A DNA stretch of 64,000 nt from Kribbella sp. CA-293567 (GTDB lineage: Bacteria; Actinomycetota; Actinomycetes; Propionibacteriales; Kribbellaceae). The translations under genes and the position numbers were made by a program. The stretch spans positions 2,666,001-2,730,000 of the forward strand of contig NZ_CP114065.1 in the NCBI RefSeq assembly GCF_027627575.1, in the 5' to 3' direction. Numbering within the stretch: position 1 is the stretch's first letter; the number at the start of each line of letters is the position of its first letter. The notes below the pieces were generated by a model. The model was not told the DNA's origin, ran no database searches, and saw only the letters and a list, made by a program, of their open reading frames with translations. Below are positions 51,878 through 61,370 of this stretch, piece by piece.

Positions 51878-53497
51878 TCAGTTACGCATGTGCTTTCCGC
51901 GGGAAGGCGGCTTGGGAGGTGTCCGGACCGCACGCAGTTCACCGGTGTCGGCCTCGCTCCGGACGGCTTGCAGACCGCCCGTCCCGGGATCGGTGTCGCC
52001 GATGTCGAAGTCCCAGCTGTCCTCGTTGGCCAGACGGCTGTGCCAGCGGCCGTAGAGGCCGTAGATCGCCAGACCGAGTGCCATCCAGACGCCGAACTTG
52101 GTCCAGGTGCTGGTCTTCAGGTTCAGCATCAGCCACAGCGTCGAGGCCAGTGACAGCAGCGGAATCAACGGCACCATCGGGACCCGGAAGCCACGCTCGA
52201 GGTTTGGCTCCTTGCGCCGCAGCGTCAGCACGCCGACGGCGCAGAATGCGAAGCAGAACAGGGCACCGATGACGAGCAGTTCTTCGAGGTCGAGAACCTT
52301 CGGGTACATCGTCAGCGCGATCGCTGCCACCCCGGCGGCCGTGGCGGCCCGGGCGGGGGAGGAGTACACGCGGCTGACCCGGCCGAGGCTCTTCGGGAGC
52401 AGGCCGTCGCGGCCCATGTTGAAGAGCACTCGGCTCTGCGCGATCAGGACCACCACGATGACCGTGCTCATGGCGAGCAAGGCCCCTAGATTGACCACCT
52501 TCGCCGCCCAGCCGACGCCGACAGCCGACATGGCCTCCGAGAGGGGAGCCGCGCCGCCCAGCTGACCGGAGGGACGCATCCCGACCAGGACGACCGCCAT
52601 TGCGACGTACAGGATGGTGACGGCGCCGACGCCCAGCAGCATGCCCTGCGGGACGGTCTTGCGCGGGTTGCGGGCGTCCTCGGACGCGGTCGCGATCAGG
52701 TCGAAGCCGATGTAGGCGAAGACGATCGAGCTGGCCGCGGTGAAGATGCCCATCACGCCGAACGAGCCGAACGACGAGTCCAGGATCCAGCTGAGCAAGG
52801 TCGGACTGGCCGTCGCCGGGGCGGGGCGCGAGTCCAGGACGAACGGGCGGTAGTTGTCGAAGTCGATGTGGAGGGCGCCGATCACGACCACCAGCAAGAT
52901 GACGGCGACCTTCGCCAGGACGACGACGGTCAGCACCCGGGCCGACAGCTTGGTGCCGGTGACGATCAGCGCGGTCAGCACCAGCAGCAGCACCGGCGCC
53001 ACCAGGTTGATCTCGGCGTCCGGCCCGAAGTACTGCGCCACGCCCGCGGGCAGGGTGAAGCCGAATCCGTCCAGCGTCGCCAGGAAGTACGCCGACCAGA
53101 CGCGCGCCACGATGGCGGCGGCGGTGACGAGCTCGAGCACCAGAGCCCAGCCCACCAGCCAGGCCCACAACTCACCGAAGGTGACGTAGCTGAAGGTGTA
53201 CGCGCTTCCCGAGACGGGGATCGTCGACGAGAGTTCCGCGTAACAGGCCGCGGCCAGTACGCAGACCACCGCGGCGATCAAGAACGACAAGATCACGGCG
53301 GGCCCGGCGACATTGGCCGCCTGCTTACCGCTGAGACTGAAGATGCCGGACCCGATCATCACGCCGAGTCCGAGAACGACTAGGTCGCGACGACCGAACA
53401 GGCGCGGCAGACGGTGCCGCGCATCCTCGACTCGAGTGAACGCCGACTCGACCGGCAGGCGCCGGCCTACGGTCTGTCCGTTCGCTGAGGGGGCCAT
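51878..53497 (-). CDS. APC-family amino acid permease (cationic amino acid transporter type)
   Basis: The 539-residue protein has about 12-14 membrane helices, with the APC first-helix motif GLGVMIGSGIFSLSG and the AYIGFDLIATASEDARNP region characteristic of the cationic amino acid transporter subgroup. It probably imports a basic amino acid. ATG at 53497 has GGAGG 11 bases upstream; the longer frame is non-coding. It is divergent from xerC and separates it from yraN, an addition to the usual gene order. Confidence 0.9.
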   Translation of the reverse strand: MAPSANGQTVGRRLPVESAFTRVEDARHRLPRLFGRRDLVVLGLGVMIGSGIFSLSGKQAANVAGPAVILSFLIAAVVCVLAAACYAELSSTIPVSGSAYTFSYVTFGELWAWLVGWALVLELVTAAAIVARVWSAYFLATLDGFGFTLPAGVAQYFGPDAEINLVAPVLLLVLTALIVTGTKLSARVLTVVVLAKVAVILLVVVIGALHIDFDNYRPFVLDSRPAPATASPTLLSWILDSSFGSFGVMGIFTAASSIVFAYIGFDLIATASEDARNPRKTVPQGMLLGVGAVTILYVAMAVVLVGMRPSGQLGGAAPLSEAMSAVGVGWAAKVVNLGALLAMSTVIVVVLIAQSRVLFNMGRDGLLPKSLGRVSRVYSSPARAATAAGVAAIALTMYPKVLDLEELLVIGALFCFAFCAVGVLTLRRKEPNLERGFRVPMVPLIPLLSLASTLWLMLNLKTSTWTKFGVWMALGLAIYGLYGRWHSRLANEDSWDFDIGDTDPGTGGLQAVRSEADTGELRAVRTPPKPPSRGKHMRN

Positions 53498-53633
53498 GGT
53501 CAGGGGTGCCTCCGTTGCTACTAGGGCAATCGGGCCGAACAGTAGTCGACCAGTGGAATTGGGGCCAGACCTCCTAGGGGTATCCACCGCGCGGTGGCTT
53601 GCGATGCCGGGGCCACTGCCGCATCGTCGGGGC

Positions 53634-54575
53634 ATGGCGCCGGACGAGGTCAGCGGAACGCCTTCCAAGACGGAAGGTTTCACTGTGTTACTGGCTGACT
53701 ACGAACGGCATCTGACGGCGGAAAGAGACCTCAGCAGGCATTCGGTGCGAGCCTACATCGGTGATGTGATGGATCTGATCGATCATTTGACTCGGCTTGG
53801 TCACGATGATCTGAGCAGCCTCGACATCCGTGGACTGCGGTCCTGGCTGGCCAAACAGCAGAGCCTCGGCAAGTCGCGCAGCACGATGGCACGGCGGGCG
53901 ACGGCGGCCCGGGTGTTCACCGCCTGGGCGCAGCGGACCGGGCGAATCGAGACCGATCCCGGCGCGTTGCTCGCCAGCCCCAAGCCGCACAAGTCGCTGC
54001 CGGGCGTGCTCGGACAGGCCGACACGCGGGCGGTGCTCGACGCTGCCGCGGTGGCGGCGGACGACGGCAGCCCGGTGGGACTTCGAGACCTCGCGATCAT
54101 GGAGTTGCTCTACGCAACGGGTATTCGGGTCGGTGAGCTGTGCGCGCTCGACCTCGACGACATCGACCCGGGGCGGCGGGTGGTCCGCGTCTTCGGCAAA
54201 GGCCGCAAGGAACGCTCCGTCCCGTACGGCGTACCGGCGGGCGTTGCGCTGGACGGGTGGCTGGACGGTGCGCGGCCGAAGCTGTTCCGGGAGGGGAGTG
54301 GGCCGGCGTTGTTCCTCGGGTCTCGTGGGGGCCGGATCGATCAACGAACCGTACGACGGCTGGTGCACGCCCGGATGGAAGCGGCCGACGCGCCGGATCT
54401 GTCGCCGCACGGGATGCGGCACACGGCGGCGACGCATCTGCTGGAAGGTGGCGCCGACCTTCGCAGCGTGCAAGAACTCCTCGGGCACGCGTCGCTGGCG
54501 ACCACGCAGATTTACACGCACGTGTCGGGCGACCGGTTGCGACGCGCGTACGAACAAGCGCATCCGCGCGCCTGA
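53634..54575 (+). CDS. xerC: Tyrosine recombinase XerC
   Basis: XerC resolves chromosome dimers at dif with XerD and FtsK. The 313-residue protein has the SAM-like DNA-binding domain (about 15-110) and the catalytic domain with Arg in TGIRVGELCALDLDD, Lys in GKGRKERSVP, HxxR in SPHGMRHTAATHLLEGG, His in LLGHASLATTQ and the Tyr nucleophile in IYTHVS. ATG at 53634 is preferred; an ATG ten codons upstream is possible. It resumes the conserved block order after the inverted segment. Confidence 0.93.
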   Translation: MAPDEVSGTPSKTEGFTVLLADYERHLTAERDLSRHSVRAYIGDVMDLIDHLTRLGHDDLSSLDIRGLRSWLAKQQSLGKSRSTMARRATAARVFTAWAQRTGRIETDPGALLASPKPHKSLPGVLGQADTRAVLDAAAVAADDGSPVGLRDLAIMELLYATGIRVGELCALDLDDIDPGRRVVRVFGKGRKERSVPYGVPAGVALDGWLDGARPKLFREGSGPALFLGSRGGRIDQRTVRRLVHARMEAADAPDLSPHGMRHTAATHLLEGGADLRSVQELLGHASLATTQIYTHVSGDRLRRAYEQAHPRA

Positions 54576-54606
54576 CTCCGGCCTTCGATACGGCAGACTG
54601 CGGAGT

Positions 54607-55086
54607 ATGCGGGTTTCGGCGAAGTCTGACTATGCGTTGCGGGCGCTGATCGAGATCACCCAGCGATGGGTGGCGAACGATCCTTCGGTGGTGTCGGCCG
54701 AGGAACTCAGCCGCGCGCAGGGGATTCCGCACGGCTTCCTGCAGGGAATCCTGGCGGATCTGCGGCGGGCCGGGGTGCTGACGAGTCAGCGTGGCCAGTC
54801 GGGTGGATGGAAGCTCGCGGTCGATCCGAACGAGATCTCGGTGGCCGATGTGATGCGCGCGGTGGACGGCCCGATCGTGAGTATCTCCGGGGTGCGGCCG
54901 GAAAGCGTCGCGTACAACGAGCGGGCGGTCGTGCTGCAGCGGGTCTGGATCGCGGCGCGGGCGAGCCTGCGGGACGTGCTGGAGCACACGACGCTGACCG
55001 ATCTGGCCAAGGGCAAGCTGCCGGCTGGTGTCGAGCGGCGGTCGAAGGACGAGGACGCTTGGCAGGCGCGGGTTCCTGGCAGCTGA
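54607..55086 (+). CDS. Rrf2-family transcriptional regulator
   Basis: The 159-residue protein has the Rrf2 winged helix (RVSAKSDYALRALIEITQRW at the start, AEELSRAQGIPHGFLQGIL, VLTSQRGQSGGWKLA). The cysteine cluster that holds an iron-sulfur centre in IscR and NsrR is absent, so it likely senses something else or uses another switch. Its last codons, including the stop, lie in the first of three 24-bp direct repeats that continue past the gene. Confidence 0.87.
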   Translation: MRVSAKSDYALRALIEITQRWVANDPSVVSAEELSRAQGIPHGFLQGILADLRRAGVLTSQRGQSGGWKLAVDPNEISVADVMRAVDGPIVSISGVRPESVAYNERAVVLQRVWIAARASLRDVLEHTTLTDLAKGKLPAGVERRSKDEDAWQARVPGS

Positions 55087-55135
55087 TAGGCGTGGGTTCC
55101 TCGGAGCTGGAAGGCGTGGGTTCCTGGGAGCTGCG
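55064..55135 (+). repeat. Three 24-bp tandem repeats across the Rrf2 gene end
   Basis: Units at 55064-55087, 55088-55111 and 55112-55135 share AGGCG(T/C)GGGTTCCT and GAGCTG or CAGCTG. The period of 24 bases keeps frame, but the first unit contains the stop codon, so the later units are not translated as part of the gene. Confidence 0.8.
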
Positions 55136-55223
55136 CGAGCCGGGCTGGGCTGATCGATCGCTGGGTGACTGGATAGCTGGCGCTGGGTAGCCGGTGGGTC
55201 GGGTGGGTGGAGCGGGCGGGGCA

Positions 55224-56564
55224 TCAGTGCCGCCTGATTAGCAGGCTGCCGGTGAGAGTGGCTATTGCTGCCAGGGTGACGAAGACATTCGAGGCCGGGT
55301 CGCCGTTGGGTGATGGTTGCGCGCGGGGTGGGGCCGGCGGTGCTGCGTCGGGTGGCGGCCGGGTGCTGGAGGGAGCCGGGTCCGAGCCGGGCGGGGTGCG
55401 GTTTGTGGGCGGGGGCGGCAGGGCGGTGGATGCGGCTGACTCCTGTGGATTCGGGGTCGGCGGGGCGGTGGCATCGGTGATCAGGTCGTCGATGGGTTCG
55501 GGCTGCTGCGCTGGCAGGGCGTCGATGGGGACGGCGTGTGGTGCTGGCAGGTCGCCGGTGGGGCCGGCATGCGGCGCTGGCAGGTCGCCGGTGGGGTCGG
55601 CGTGTGGTGCTGGCAGGGCGTCGATGGGGCCAGCGTGCGGCGCTGGGCGGTTGCCGGTCGGTGCGGGCTGTGGTGCTGGCAGGTCGCGGGTGAGCGTGGC
55701 GTATGGCTCCGGCAGGTCGCCGGTGGAGGCGGGGTGCTGCGCTGGAGAGGTGGGCGCGGCGTGCGGTGCTGGCAACAGGGCGGGTGCGGCGTGCGGTGCT
55801 GGCCAGAAGGCGGGCGGCAAGGTGGTGGGTGGGATCAAAGGAAGTAGGCGGATGGGGCGTTGGGGGAGTAGGGACAGCGGGTTCAGGTAGGTGGTGGCTT
55901 GGAGTAGGCCCCAGTGGAGGCAGGTGGCGGGGGCGCAGTGGGAGTGAGCCGCTGAGAGGGTGCCGAGTGGGGTTCCTGGGGAGACTGTTGTGCCTGGGCG
56001 GACTGTGGGGTTGACCGGTTCGTAGGTGGTGCGGAGTGGGCCGTTGGTGATGACGATGACGCCGCGGCCGGCTATCGGGGCGGCGAAGGTGACTGTGCCT
56101 GGGGTGGCGGAGCGGACCTGCTGGCCGGGGGAGCCGCGGAGGTCGAGGCCTCGGTGACCGGGGAGCCAGGGTTTGGCTGGGGCTTCGAAGCCGCGGACGA
56201 TCTCGGGGCGGGGCTCGAGGGGCCAGACGGCGCGAGGGTCAGCGGTGCCTCGGCGGAGGTTGGCGAGCTCCGGCTGAGGGCCAACTGTGGCTTGGCGAGG
56301 CGTGGCGGTCTCGGGCGGAGGGTCAGCGGCGGCTTGGCGGGGGATGGCGGGCTTCGGGTGAGGGTCAGCAGGGTCATCGACGCCTCGGTGGAGGTTGGTG
56401 AGCTCCGGCTGAGCGGCGGTTGTGACTTTGTGATGTGGCTCCAGAGCAAGCCGGGCGTCGGCGGTGGCCGGGGTGAGGGGCGGCGGTGAAGACCTGCCTG
56501 GTGCGGGCTGGTTGGGGAGAAGCAGGGCGGCTGCGAGCAGGGGAGTGAGGAGGAGTGGCGTCAT
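55224..56564 (-). CDS. M23-type (Rv2891-like) peptidase with Pro-rich repeats and C-terminal membrane anchor
   Basis: The 446-residue protein has an N-terminal signal segment (about 1-20) and an M23 domain (about 115-235) with HRGLDL, GTVTFAAPIAGRG and CLHWGLL as metal-site motifs, as in Rv2891. After it come at least eight 11-residue PAPHAGPTGDL-like repeats (55482-55745) and a C-terminal hydrophobic helix followed by IRRH, an anchor with no sorting motif. The domain order suggests a cell-wall peptidase held near the membrane by a flexible linker. It is divergent from rpsB, as in Mycobacterium. The ATG at 56564 has no obvious Shine-Dalgarno. Confidence 0.83.
   Translation of the reverse strand: MTPLLLTPLLAAALLLPNQPAPGRSSPPPLTPATADARLALEPHHKVTTAAQPELTNLHRGVDDPADPHPKPAIPRQAAADPPPETATPRQATVGPQPELANLRRGTADPRAVWPLEPRPEIVRGFEAPAKPWLPGHRGLDLRGSPGQQVRSATPGTVTFAAPIAGRGVIVITNGPLRTTYEPVNPTVRPGTTVSPGTPLGTLSAAHSHCAPATCLHWGLLQATTYLNPLSLLPQRPIRLLPLIPPTTLPPAFWPAPHAAPALLPAPHAAPTSPAQHPASTGDLPEPYATLTRDLPAPQPAPTGNRPAPHAGPIDALPAPHADPTGDLPAPHAGPTGDLPAPHAVPIDALPAQQPEPIDDLITDATAPPTPNPQESAASTALPPPPTNRTPPGSDPAPSSTRPPPDAAPPAPPRAQPSPNGDPASNVFVTLAAIATLTGSLLIRRH
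55482..55745 (-). repeat. 33-bp (11-codon) tandem repeats in the M23 peptidase gene
   Basis: Eight consecutive 33-bp units encode PA(P/Q)HA-rich 11-residue blocks such as PAPHAGPTGDL and PAPHADPTGDL. The period keeps the reading frame. More degenerate units lie further upstream towards 55830. Confidence 0.85.
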
Positions 56565-56883
56565 ACAGGGAATGTGCCGTTGGAGTGGCGGGGTCGGCGG
56601 TGGAATCCTGGGGGCTGTGGACAAGTGGGGCCGGTTAGGTGTGGGTGCCTGGTCTCCCGTAGACTTTTGGTGGCGTCCCACCTGTGTGGGGCGACTTCGC
56701 ACGCCCGCATGCCTAAGGCTGACTCCGGAATCCCGGTGGCGGTCGGTGGGCGCACCACTCGGTCCCGGCTCGTTCGGGATTGGTGCGCGCGGGCGTCAGG
56801 CGCGGCGGACCATCCTGGTCCACCGCGGGACAACCGAGACAGGCGTCACCGGCTGAGCCGGGGCGCGACAGGAGGAACACCTC
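56565..56883 (+). promoter_or_regulatory. rpsB promoter and structured leader
   Basis: TAGACT (56660-56665) is a likely -10 element, giving a leader of about 210 bases. Within it a hairpin GGACCA-TCC-TGGTCC lies at 56807-56821, 49 bases before the AGGAGG site (56871-56876). Autoregulation of S2/EF-Ts is known in other bacteria; here it is inferred. The first 90 bases also serve as the divergent region of the M23 gene. Confidence 0.5.
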
Positions 56884-57891
56884 ATGGCCGTCGTGACCAT
56901 GAAGCAGCTGCTCGAGAGCGGCGTCCACTTCGGGCACCAGACCCGTCGCTGGAACCCGAAGATGAAGCGATTCATCTTCACCGAGCGCAACGGCATCTAC
57001 ATCATCGACCTGCAGCAGTCGCTGTCGTACATCGACCGCGCCTACGAGTTCATCCGGAGCACCGTTGCCTCCGGCGGCTCGATCCTGTTCGTCGGTACCA
57101 AGAAGCAGGCCCAGGAAGCGATCGCCGAGCAGGCGACCCGCGTCGGCATGCCCTACGTGAACCAGCGCTGGCTGGGCGGCATGCTGACCAACTTCCAGAC
57201 CGTCAGCAAGCGGCTCCAGCGGATGAAGGAGCTCGAGCTCCTGGACTTCGACGACGTCGCCGCCTCCGGCGTGACGAAGAAGGAGCTGCTGCAGAAGCGT
57301 CGCGAGTACATCAAGCTGCTCAAGACCCTCGGTGGTATCCGCGACATGGCCCGCGTTCCGGCCGCCGTCTGGATCGTCGACACCAAGAAGGAGCACCTCG
57401 CCGTCGACGAGGCGCGCAAGCTCAAGCTGCCGATCATCGGCATCCTGGACACCAACTGTGACCCCGACGAGGTCGACTTCCCGATCCCGGGCAACGACGA
57501 CGCGATCCGTTCGGTCGGCCTGCTGACCCGCGTGATCGCCGACGCCGTCGCCGACGGTCTGATGTCGCGTGGTGGCCAGGGCGCCGCCGCGGCCGGCGAG
57601 GAGCTGGGTGCCGAGGAGCCGCTGGCTGCTTGGGAGCGCGAGCTGCTGGAGAGCCAGAACGGCGCCACCGAGGCCAAGGCCGCTGACGCCGCTCCGGCTG
57701 CCGAGGCCACCGAGGCTCCGGCCGCCGACGCCCCGGCCGACGAGGCCAAGGCCGCCGACGAGGCTCCGGCCGCTGACGCTCCGGTCGCTGACGAGGCTCC
57801 GGTTGCCGAGTCCGGCGCCGTCGCCGAGACGATCGCCGCCGCCGACAGCACCCCGGTCGAGGGCACCGACGCGCCCAAGACCGACGCCTGA
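56884..57891 (+). CDS. rpsB: 30S ribosomal protein S2
   Basis: S2 is needed for mRNA binding on the 30S subunit. Residues 1 to about 250 form a typical S2 ([52 protein letters not shown]). The 335-residue protein then has an 85-residue Ala/Pro/Asp/Glu-rich tail ([20 protein letters not shown]...) related in sequence to the S16 tail. It has a good AGGAGG site and heads the rpsB-tsf pair. Confidence 0.97.
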   Translation: MAVVTMKQLLESGVHFGHQTRRWNPKMKRFIFTERNGIYIIDLQQSLSYIDRAYEFIRSTVASGGSILFVGTKKQAQEAIAEQATRVGMPYVNQRWLGGMLTNFQTVSKRLQRMKELELLDFDDVAASGVTKKELLQKRREYIKLLKTLGGIRDMARVPAAVWIVDTKKEHLAVDEARKLKLPIIGILDTNCDPDEVDFPIPGNDDAIRSVGLLTRVIADAVADGLMSRGGQGAAAAGEELGAEEPLAAWERELLESQNGATEAKAADAAPAAEATEAPAADAPADEAKAADEAPAADAPVADEAPVAESGAVAETIAAADSTPVEGTDAPKTDA

Positions 57892-58179
57892 TCGGTCTGT
57901 AGCCGCCAGGCGCACGAGCCGGCCCCCGGATGACGGAGGCCGGCGACCGCGCCGGACGGTGAGCAACCGCCGGACAATCCGGCCGGTCGGCCACCAACCT
58001 GCTCTGCGGAGCAAAGCGATGGCCGACCAGCCGGAACCGGTCGGACGACGAGTGAGACGCCCGCTCCCCGGAGCGGGCGGCCACCAGCGGCCGGCCAGGC
58101 CGGACGGCGAGCAGTCGCCGGGCTCGCGCCCGGACGACATCCCCCAGCTGACGCACCAACAAGACTGAGAGATCGAGGC
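57892..58179. other. rpsB-tsf intergenic region with imperfect repeats
   Basis: The 288 bases hold no gene. Segments at 57952-57973 and 58100-58121 agree at 19 of 22 positions and share CCGGACGG and GAGCA. No clear terminator or promoter is seen. The distance is long for a usually compact operon. Confidence 0.5.
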
Positions 58180-58998
58180 ATGGCGAACTACACCGCCGCT
58201 GACGTGAAGCGGCTCCGCGACGCCACCGGCGCGGGCATGATGGACGCGAAGAAGGCGCTCGAGACCACCGACGGCGACTTCGAGAAGGCGATCGAGGAGC
58301 TGCGCATCCACGGCGCCGCCAAGGCCGCCAAGCGTGGTGCCGAGCGCTCCGCCAGCAACGGCCTGGTGGCCGCCGCGGAGAACGCGCTGATCCAGCTCAA
58401 CTGCGAGACCGACTTCGTCGCCAAGAACGAGCAGTTCCAGCAGCTCGCGGCCGACATCGTCGCGCACGCGGCCGCCAGCAAGGTCGGCGACCTCGAGGGT
58501 CTGCTGAACGAGAAGCTGGCCGACGGCAAGAGCGTCGCCGAGAACATCGAGTCCCTGGCCGTCGTCATCGGCGAGAAGCTCGAGCTCGGCAAGGTCGCCG
58601 TCTACGAAGGCAAGGTCGCGGCGTACATGCACAAGCGTGCCGCCGACCTGCCGGCCCAGGTCGGCGTGCTGGTCGAGTTCGAGGGCGACAACATCGAGGC
58701 CGCCCGCGGCGCTGCCATGCAGGCCGCCGCGATGCGTCCGCTGTACACCACTCGCGACGAGGTCCCGGCCGAGACGGTCGAGAGCGAGAAGCGGATCGCC
58801 GAGGCGACCGCGCGCGAGGAAGGCAAGCCCGAGCAGGCGCTGCCGAAGATCGTCGAAGGCCGGGTGAACGGCTTCTTCAAGGAGGTCGTGCTGCTCGAGC
58901 AGTCGTCGGTCCAGGAGAACAAGAAGACCGTCAAGGCGGTCCTCGACGAAGCCGGCGTGACCGTCAAGCGGTTCGCTCGCTTCGAGGTCGGAGCCTGA
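58180..58998 (+). CDS. tsf: Elongation factor Ts
   Basis: EF-Ts exchanges nucleotide on EF-Tu. The 272-residue protein has the N-terminal UBA-like domain ([21 protein letters not shown]), the core dimerisation segments and [13 protein letters not shown]. It follows rpsB after a 288-base gap and precedes pyrH. The length is normal for actinobacteria. Confidence 0.97.
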   Translation: MANYTAADVKRLRDATGAGMMDAKKALETTDGDFEKAIEELRIHGAAKAAKRGAERSASNGLVAAAENALIQLNCETDFVAKNEQFQQLAADIVAHAAASKVGDLEGLLNEKLADGKSVAENIESLAVVIGEKLELGKVAVYEGKVAAYMHKRAADLPAQVGVLVEFEGDNIEAARGAAMQAAAMRPLYTTRDEVPAETVESEKRIAEATAREEGKPEQALPKIVEGRVNGFFKEVVLLEQSSVQENKKTVKAVLDEAGVTVKRFARFEVGA

Positions 58999-59051
58999 CG
59001 GCTCAGCGACCACCGCTAGTCAGTGCAGTAGTCGACGAGGAGGCCGGAATC

Positions 59052-59813
59052 GTGACGGAAACCCTGGGTACCGAGACGAGTCCGGCCTCTTCGCCGTTCG
59101 ATCCGGCCTATCGCCGGGTCTTGCTGAAGCTGTCGGGTGAGGTGTTCGGCGGCGGCAAGCTCGGCGTCGACCCCGACGTGGTCAACTCCATCGCCAAGCA
59201 GATCGCCGAGGTGGTCCGCTCCGGCGTCCAGGTCGCCGTGGTGGTCGGCGGCGGCAACTTCTTCCGCGGCGCCGAGCTGCAGCAGCGGGGGATGGAGCGC
59301 AACCGCGCCGACTACATGGGCATGCTCGGCACGGTGATGAACTGCCTGGCGCTGCAGGACTTCCTGGAGAAGCTGGGCGTCGAGACCCGGGTCCAGACCG
59401 CCATCACGATGGGCCAGGTCGCCGAGCCGTACATCCCGCGCAAGGCCGACCGGCACCTGTCCAAGGGCCGTGTGGTGATCTTCGGCGCCGGTTCCGGCAT
59501 GCCGTACTTCTCCACCGACACGGTCGCCGCGCAGCGCGCGCTGGAGATCGGCGCCGAGACGTTGCTGATGGGCAAGCAGGGCGTCGACGGGGTCTACGAC
59601 TCCGATCCCAAGAAGAACCCCGACGCGGTCAAGTTCGACCAGCTGTCGTACGACGACTTCCTGGCCCGCGGGCTGCGGGTCGCCGACGCGACGGCGATCA
59701 GCCTGGCCCGGGACAACGCGCTGCCGATCGTGATCTTCGGACTCGAGGAGGGCAACATCGCCCGCGTCGTCCGCGGTGAGAAGATCGGTACCGTCGTCTC
59801 ACCGGGTCAGTAG
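59052..59813 (+). CDS. pyrH: UMP kinase
   Basis: PyrH phosphorylates UMP to UDP with ATP as a hexamer regulated by GTP and UTP. The 253-residue protein has [29 protein letters not shown] and [20 protein letters not shown], typical of the amino-acid-kinase-fold UMP kinases. GTG at 59052 is the start. A TAAGAT -10-like word follows the gene at 59823, possibly an frr promoter. Confidence 0.97.
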   Translation: MTETLGTETSPASSPFDPAYRRVLLKLSGEVFGGGKLGVDPDVVNSIAKQIAEVVRSGVQVAVVVGGGNFFRGAELQQRGMERNRADYMGMLGTVMNCLALQDFLEKLGVETRVQTAITMGQVAEPYIPRKADRHLSKGRVVIFGAGSGMPYFSTDTVAAQRALEIGAETLLMGKQGVDGVYDSDPKKNPDAVKFDQLSYDDFLARGLRVADATAISLARDNALPIVIFGLEEGNIARVVRGEKIGTVVSPGQ

Positions 59814-59927
59814 CAGACGCACTAAGATCACGGTCGACACACGGGCTCAGGTCCGTGGAGTGGTACACCAGCGTTCGTAGGGTTGATCCGGCCGCACCGA
59901 CGCGGCCCCGAGGAAGCGAGGAATGTC

Positions 59928-60485
59928 GTGATCGACGAAGCACTCCGCGATGCCGAGCAGAAGATGGCGAAGGCCGTGGAGGTCGCCAAGGACGACTTCG
60001 CCGCGATCCGTACCGGCCGCGCGCACCCGTCGATGTTCTCGAACATCGTGGCCGACTACTACGGTTCGCCGACGCCGCTGCAGCAGCTGGCCGGTTTCCA
60101 GGTGCCGGATCCCCGCACCGTGCTGATCTCGCCGTACGACAAGGGCGCGATGCCGGCCATCGAGAAGGCCATCCGCGACTCCGACATGGGCGTGAACCCG
60201 GGCAACGACGGTTCGGTCATCCGGATCACGATGCCGCAGCTCACCGAGGAGCGCCGCAAGGAGTACATCAAGGTCGCCAAGACCAAGGGCGAGGACGCCA
60301 AGGTCTCGGTCCGCACCATCCGCCGGCACGCGATGGACTCGATCGGCAAGTCGGTCAAGGACGGCGAAGCGGGCGAGGACGAGGGCAAGAGTGCTGAGAA
60401 GCGGCTCGACGGGATGACGAAGAAGTACGTCGACTCGATCGACCAGCTGCTCAAGCACAAGGAAGCCGAACTGCTCGAGGTGTGA
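59928..60485 (+). CDS. frr: Ribosome recycling factor
   Basis: RRF splits post-termination ribosomes with EF-G. The 185-residue protein has the normal length and fold, with [20 protein letters not shown] and [18 protein letters not shown] at 59928 has GAGGA 6 bases upstream; the frame upstream of it is intergenic. The stop overlaps the cdsA start region (GTGATG). Confidence 0.97.
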   Translation: MIDEALRDAEQKMAKAVEVAKDDFAAIRTGRAHPSMFSNIVADYYGSPTPLQQLAGFQVPDPRTVLISPYDKGAMPAIEKAIRDSDMGVNPGNDGSVIRITMPQLTEERRKEYIKVAKTKGEDAKVSVRTIRRHAMDSIGKSVKDGEAGEDEGKSAEKRLDGMTKKYVDSIDQLLKHKEAELLEV

Positions 60486-61318
60486 TGGGCGTCGACCAGA
60501 GCACGCCCGCGCCGAGCCGCGCCGGGCGCAACCTGCCCGCGGCCATCGCGGTCGGTGTCGGTCTCGGTGCGGTCATCCTCGGTTCGCTGCTCTGGCAGAA
60601 GTCCCTGTTCATCCTCGTCGTGCTCACCGCCGTCCTGGCGGCCGTCGACGAACTCGTTCGCGTGTTCCAGAACAGTGGCGCGAAGCTGTCCCGGATCCCG
60701 CTCTTCGCCGGTACCACGGCGATGCTCGTCGCGGCGTACTTCGGTGGCCCGCTCGCGCTGCTGATCGGATTGGCGCTGACCACCCTGGCGACGATCTTCT
60801 GGCGGATGCCAGGCGGTTCGATCGGGTTCGTCCGCGACGTCACCACCAATGCGTTCCTGCTCGCCTACGTGCCGCTGCTGGCCGGGTTCGCGATCCTGCT
60901 GGTCCAGCCCGAGGACGACGGGCCGCAGCGGGTGGTGACGTTCTTCCTGGTCGTGGTGGCCAGCGACGTCGGCGGCTACGTGGCCGGCGTGCTGTTCGGC
61001 AAGCATCCGATGGCGCCGACGATCAGCCCGAAGAAGTCCTGGGAGGGCTTCGCCGGTTCGACCGTGGCCTGCATCGGCGCCGGGATCGCCTCGGTGGTCC
61101 TGCTGCTCGACGGTCACTGGTGGGTCGGTGCGATCGTCGGTGCCGTGGCCGTGCTGACCGCGACGGTCGGCGACCTGGCCGAGTCGATGATCAAGCGCGA
61201 CCTCGGCATCAAGGACATGTCGAACCTGCTGCCGGGCCACGGCGGCGTGATGGACCGGCTGGATTCCTTGCTGGCAACGGCTCCCGCCGTCTGGCTGGTC
61301 CTGCACCTGCTCGTCTGA
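60485..61318 (+). CDS. cdsA: Phosphatidate cytidylyltransferase
   Basis: CdsA makes CDP-diacylglycerol from phosphatidate and CTP for phospholipid synthesis. The 277-residue protein has about eight membrane helices and ends with the CDS signature SMIKRDLGIKDMSNLLPGHG followed by GVMDRLDS. ATG at 60485 is preferred; a GTG at 60482 overlaps the frr stop. The gene keeps the conserved frr-cdsA-rlmN order, but two accessory genes separate it from rlmN here. Confidence 0.95.
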   Translation: MGVDQSTPAPSRAGRNLPAAIAVGVGLGAVILGSLLWQKSLFILVVLTAVLAAVDELVRVFQNSGAKLSRIPLFAGTTAMLVAAYFGGPLALLIGLALTTLATIFWRMPGGSIGFVRDVTTNAFLLAYVPLLAGFAILLVQPEDDGPQRVVTFFLVVVASDVGGYVAGVLFGKHPMAPTISPKKSWEGFAGSTVACIGAGIASVVLLLDGHWWVGAIVGAVAVLTATVGDLAESMIKRDLGIKDMSNLLPGHGGVMDRLDSLLATAPAVWLVLHLLV

Positions 61319-61370
61319 CCCGGTTCGGCCGAATCGTTGCCTACGGCATCGATAGTTGCCGTCGCGAGGA

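Noticed and set aside
51878..53683. Longer start for the amino acid permease
   Set aside because: The extra 62 codons have no conservation pattern and the ATG at 53497 has a GGAGG site.
56713..59013. 766-residue minus-strand frame
   Set aside because: Antisense to rpsB and tsf; the real genes are unmistakable.
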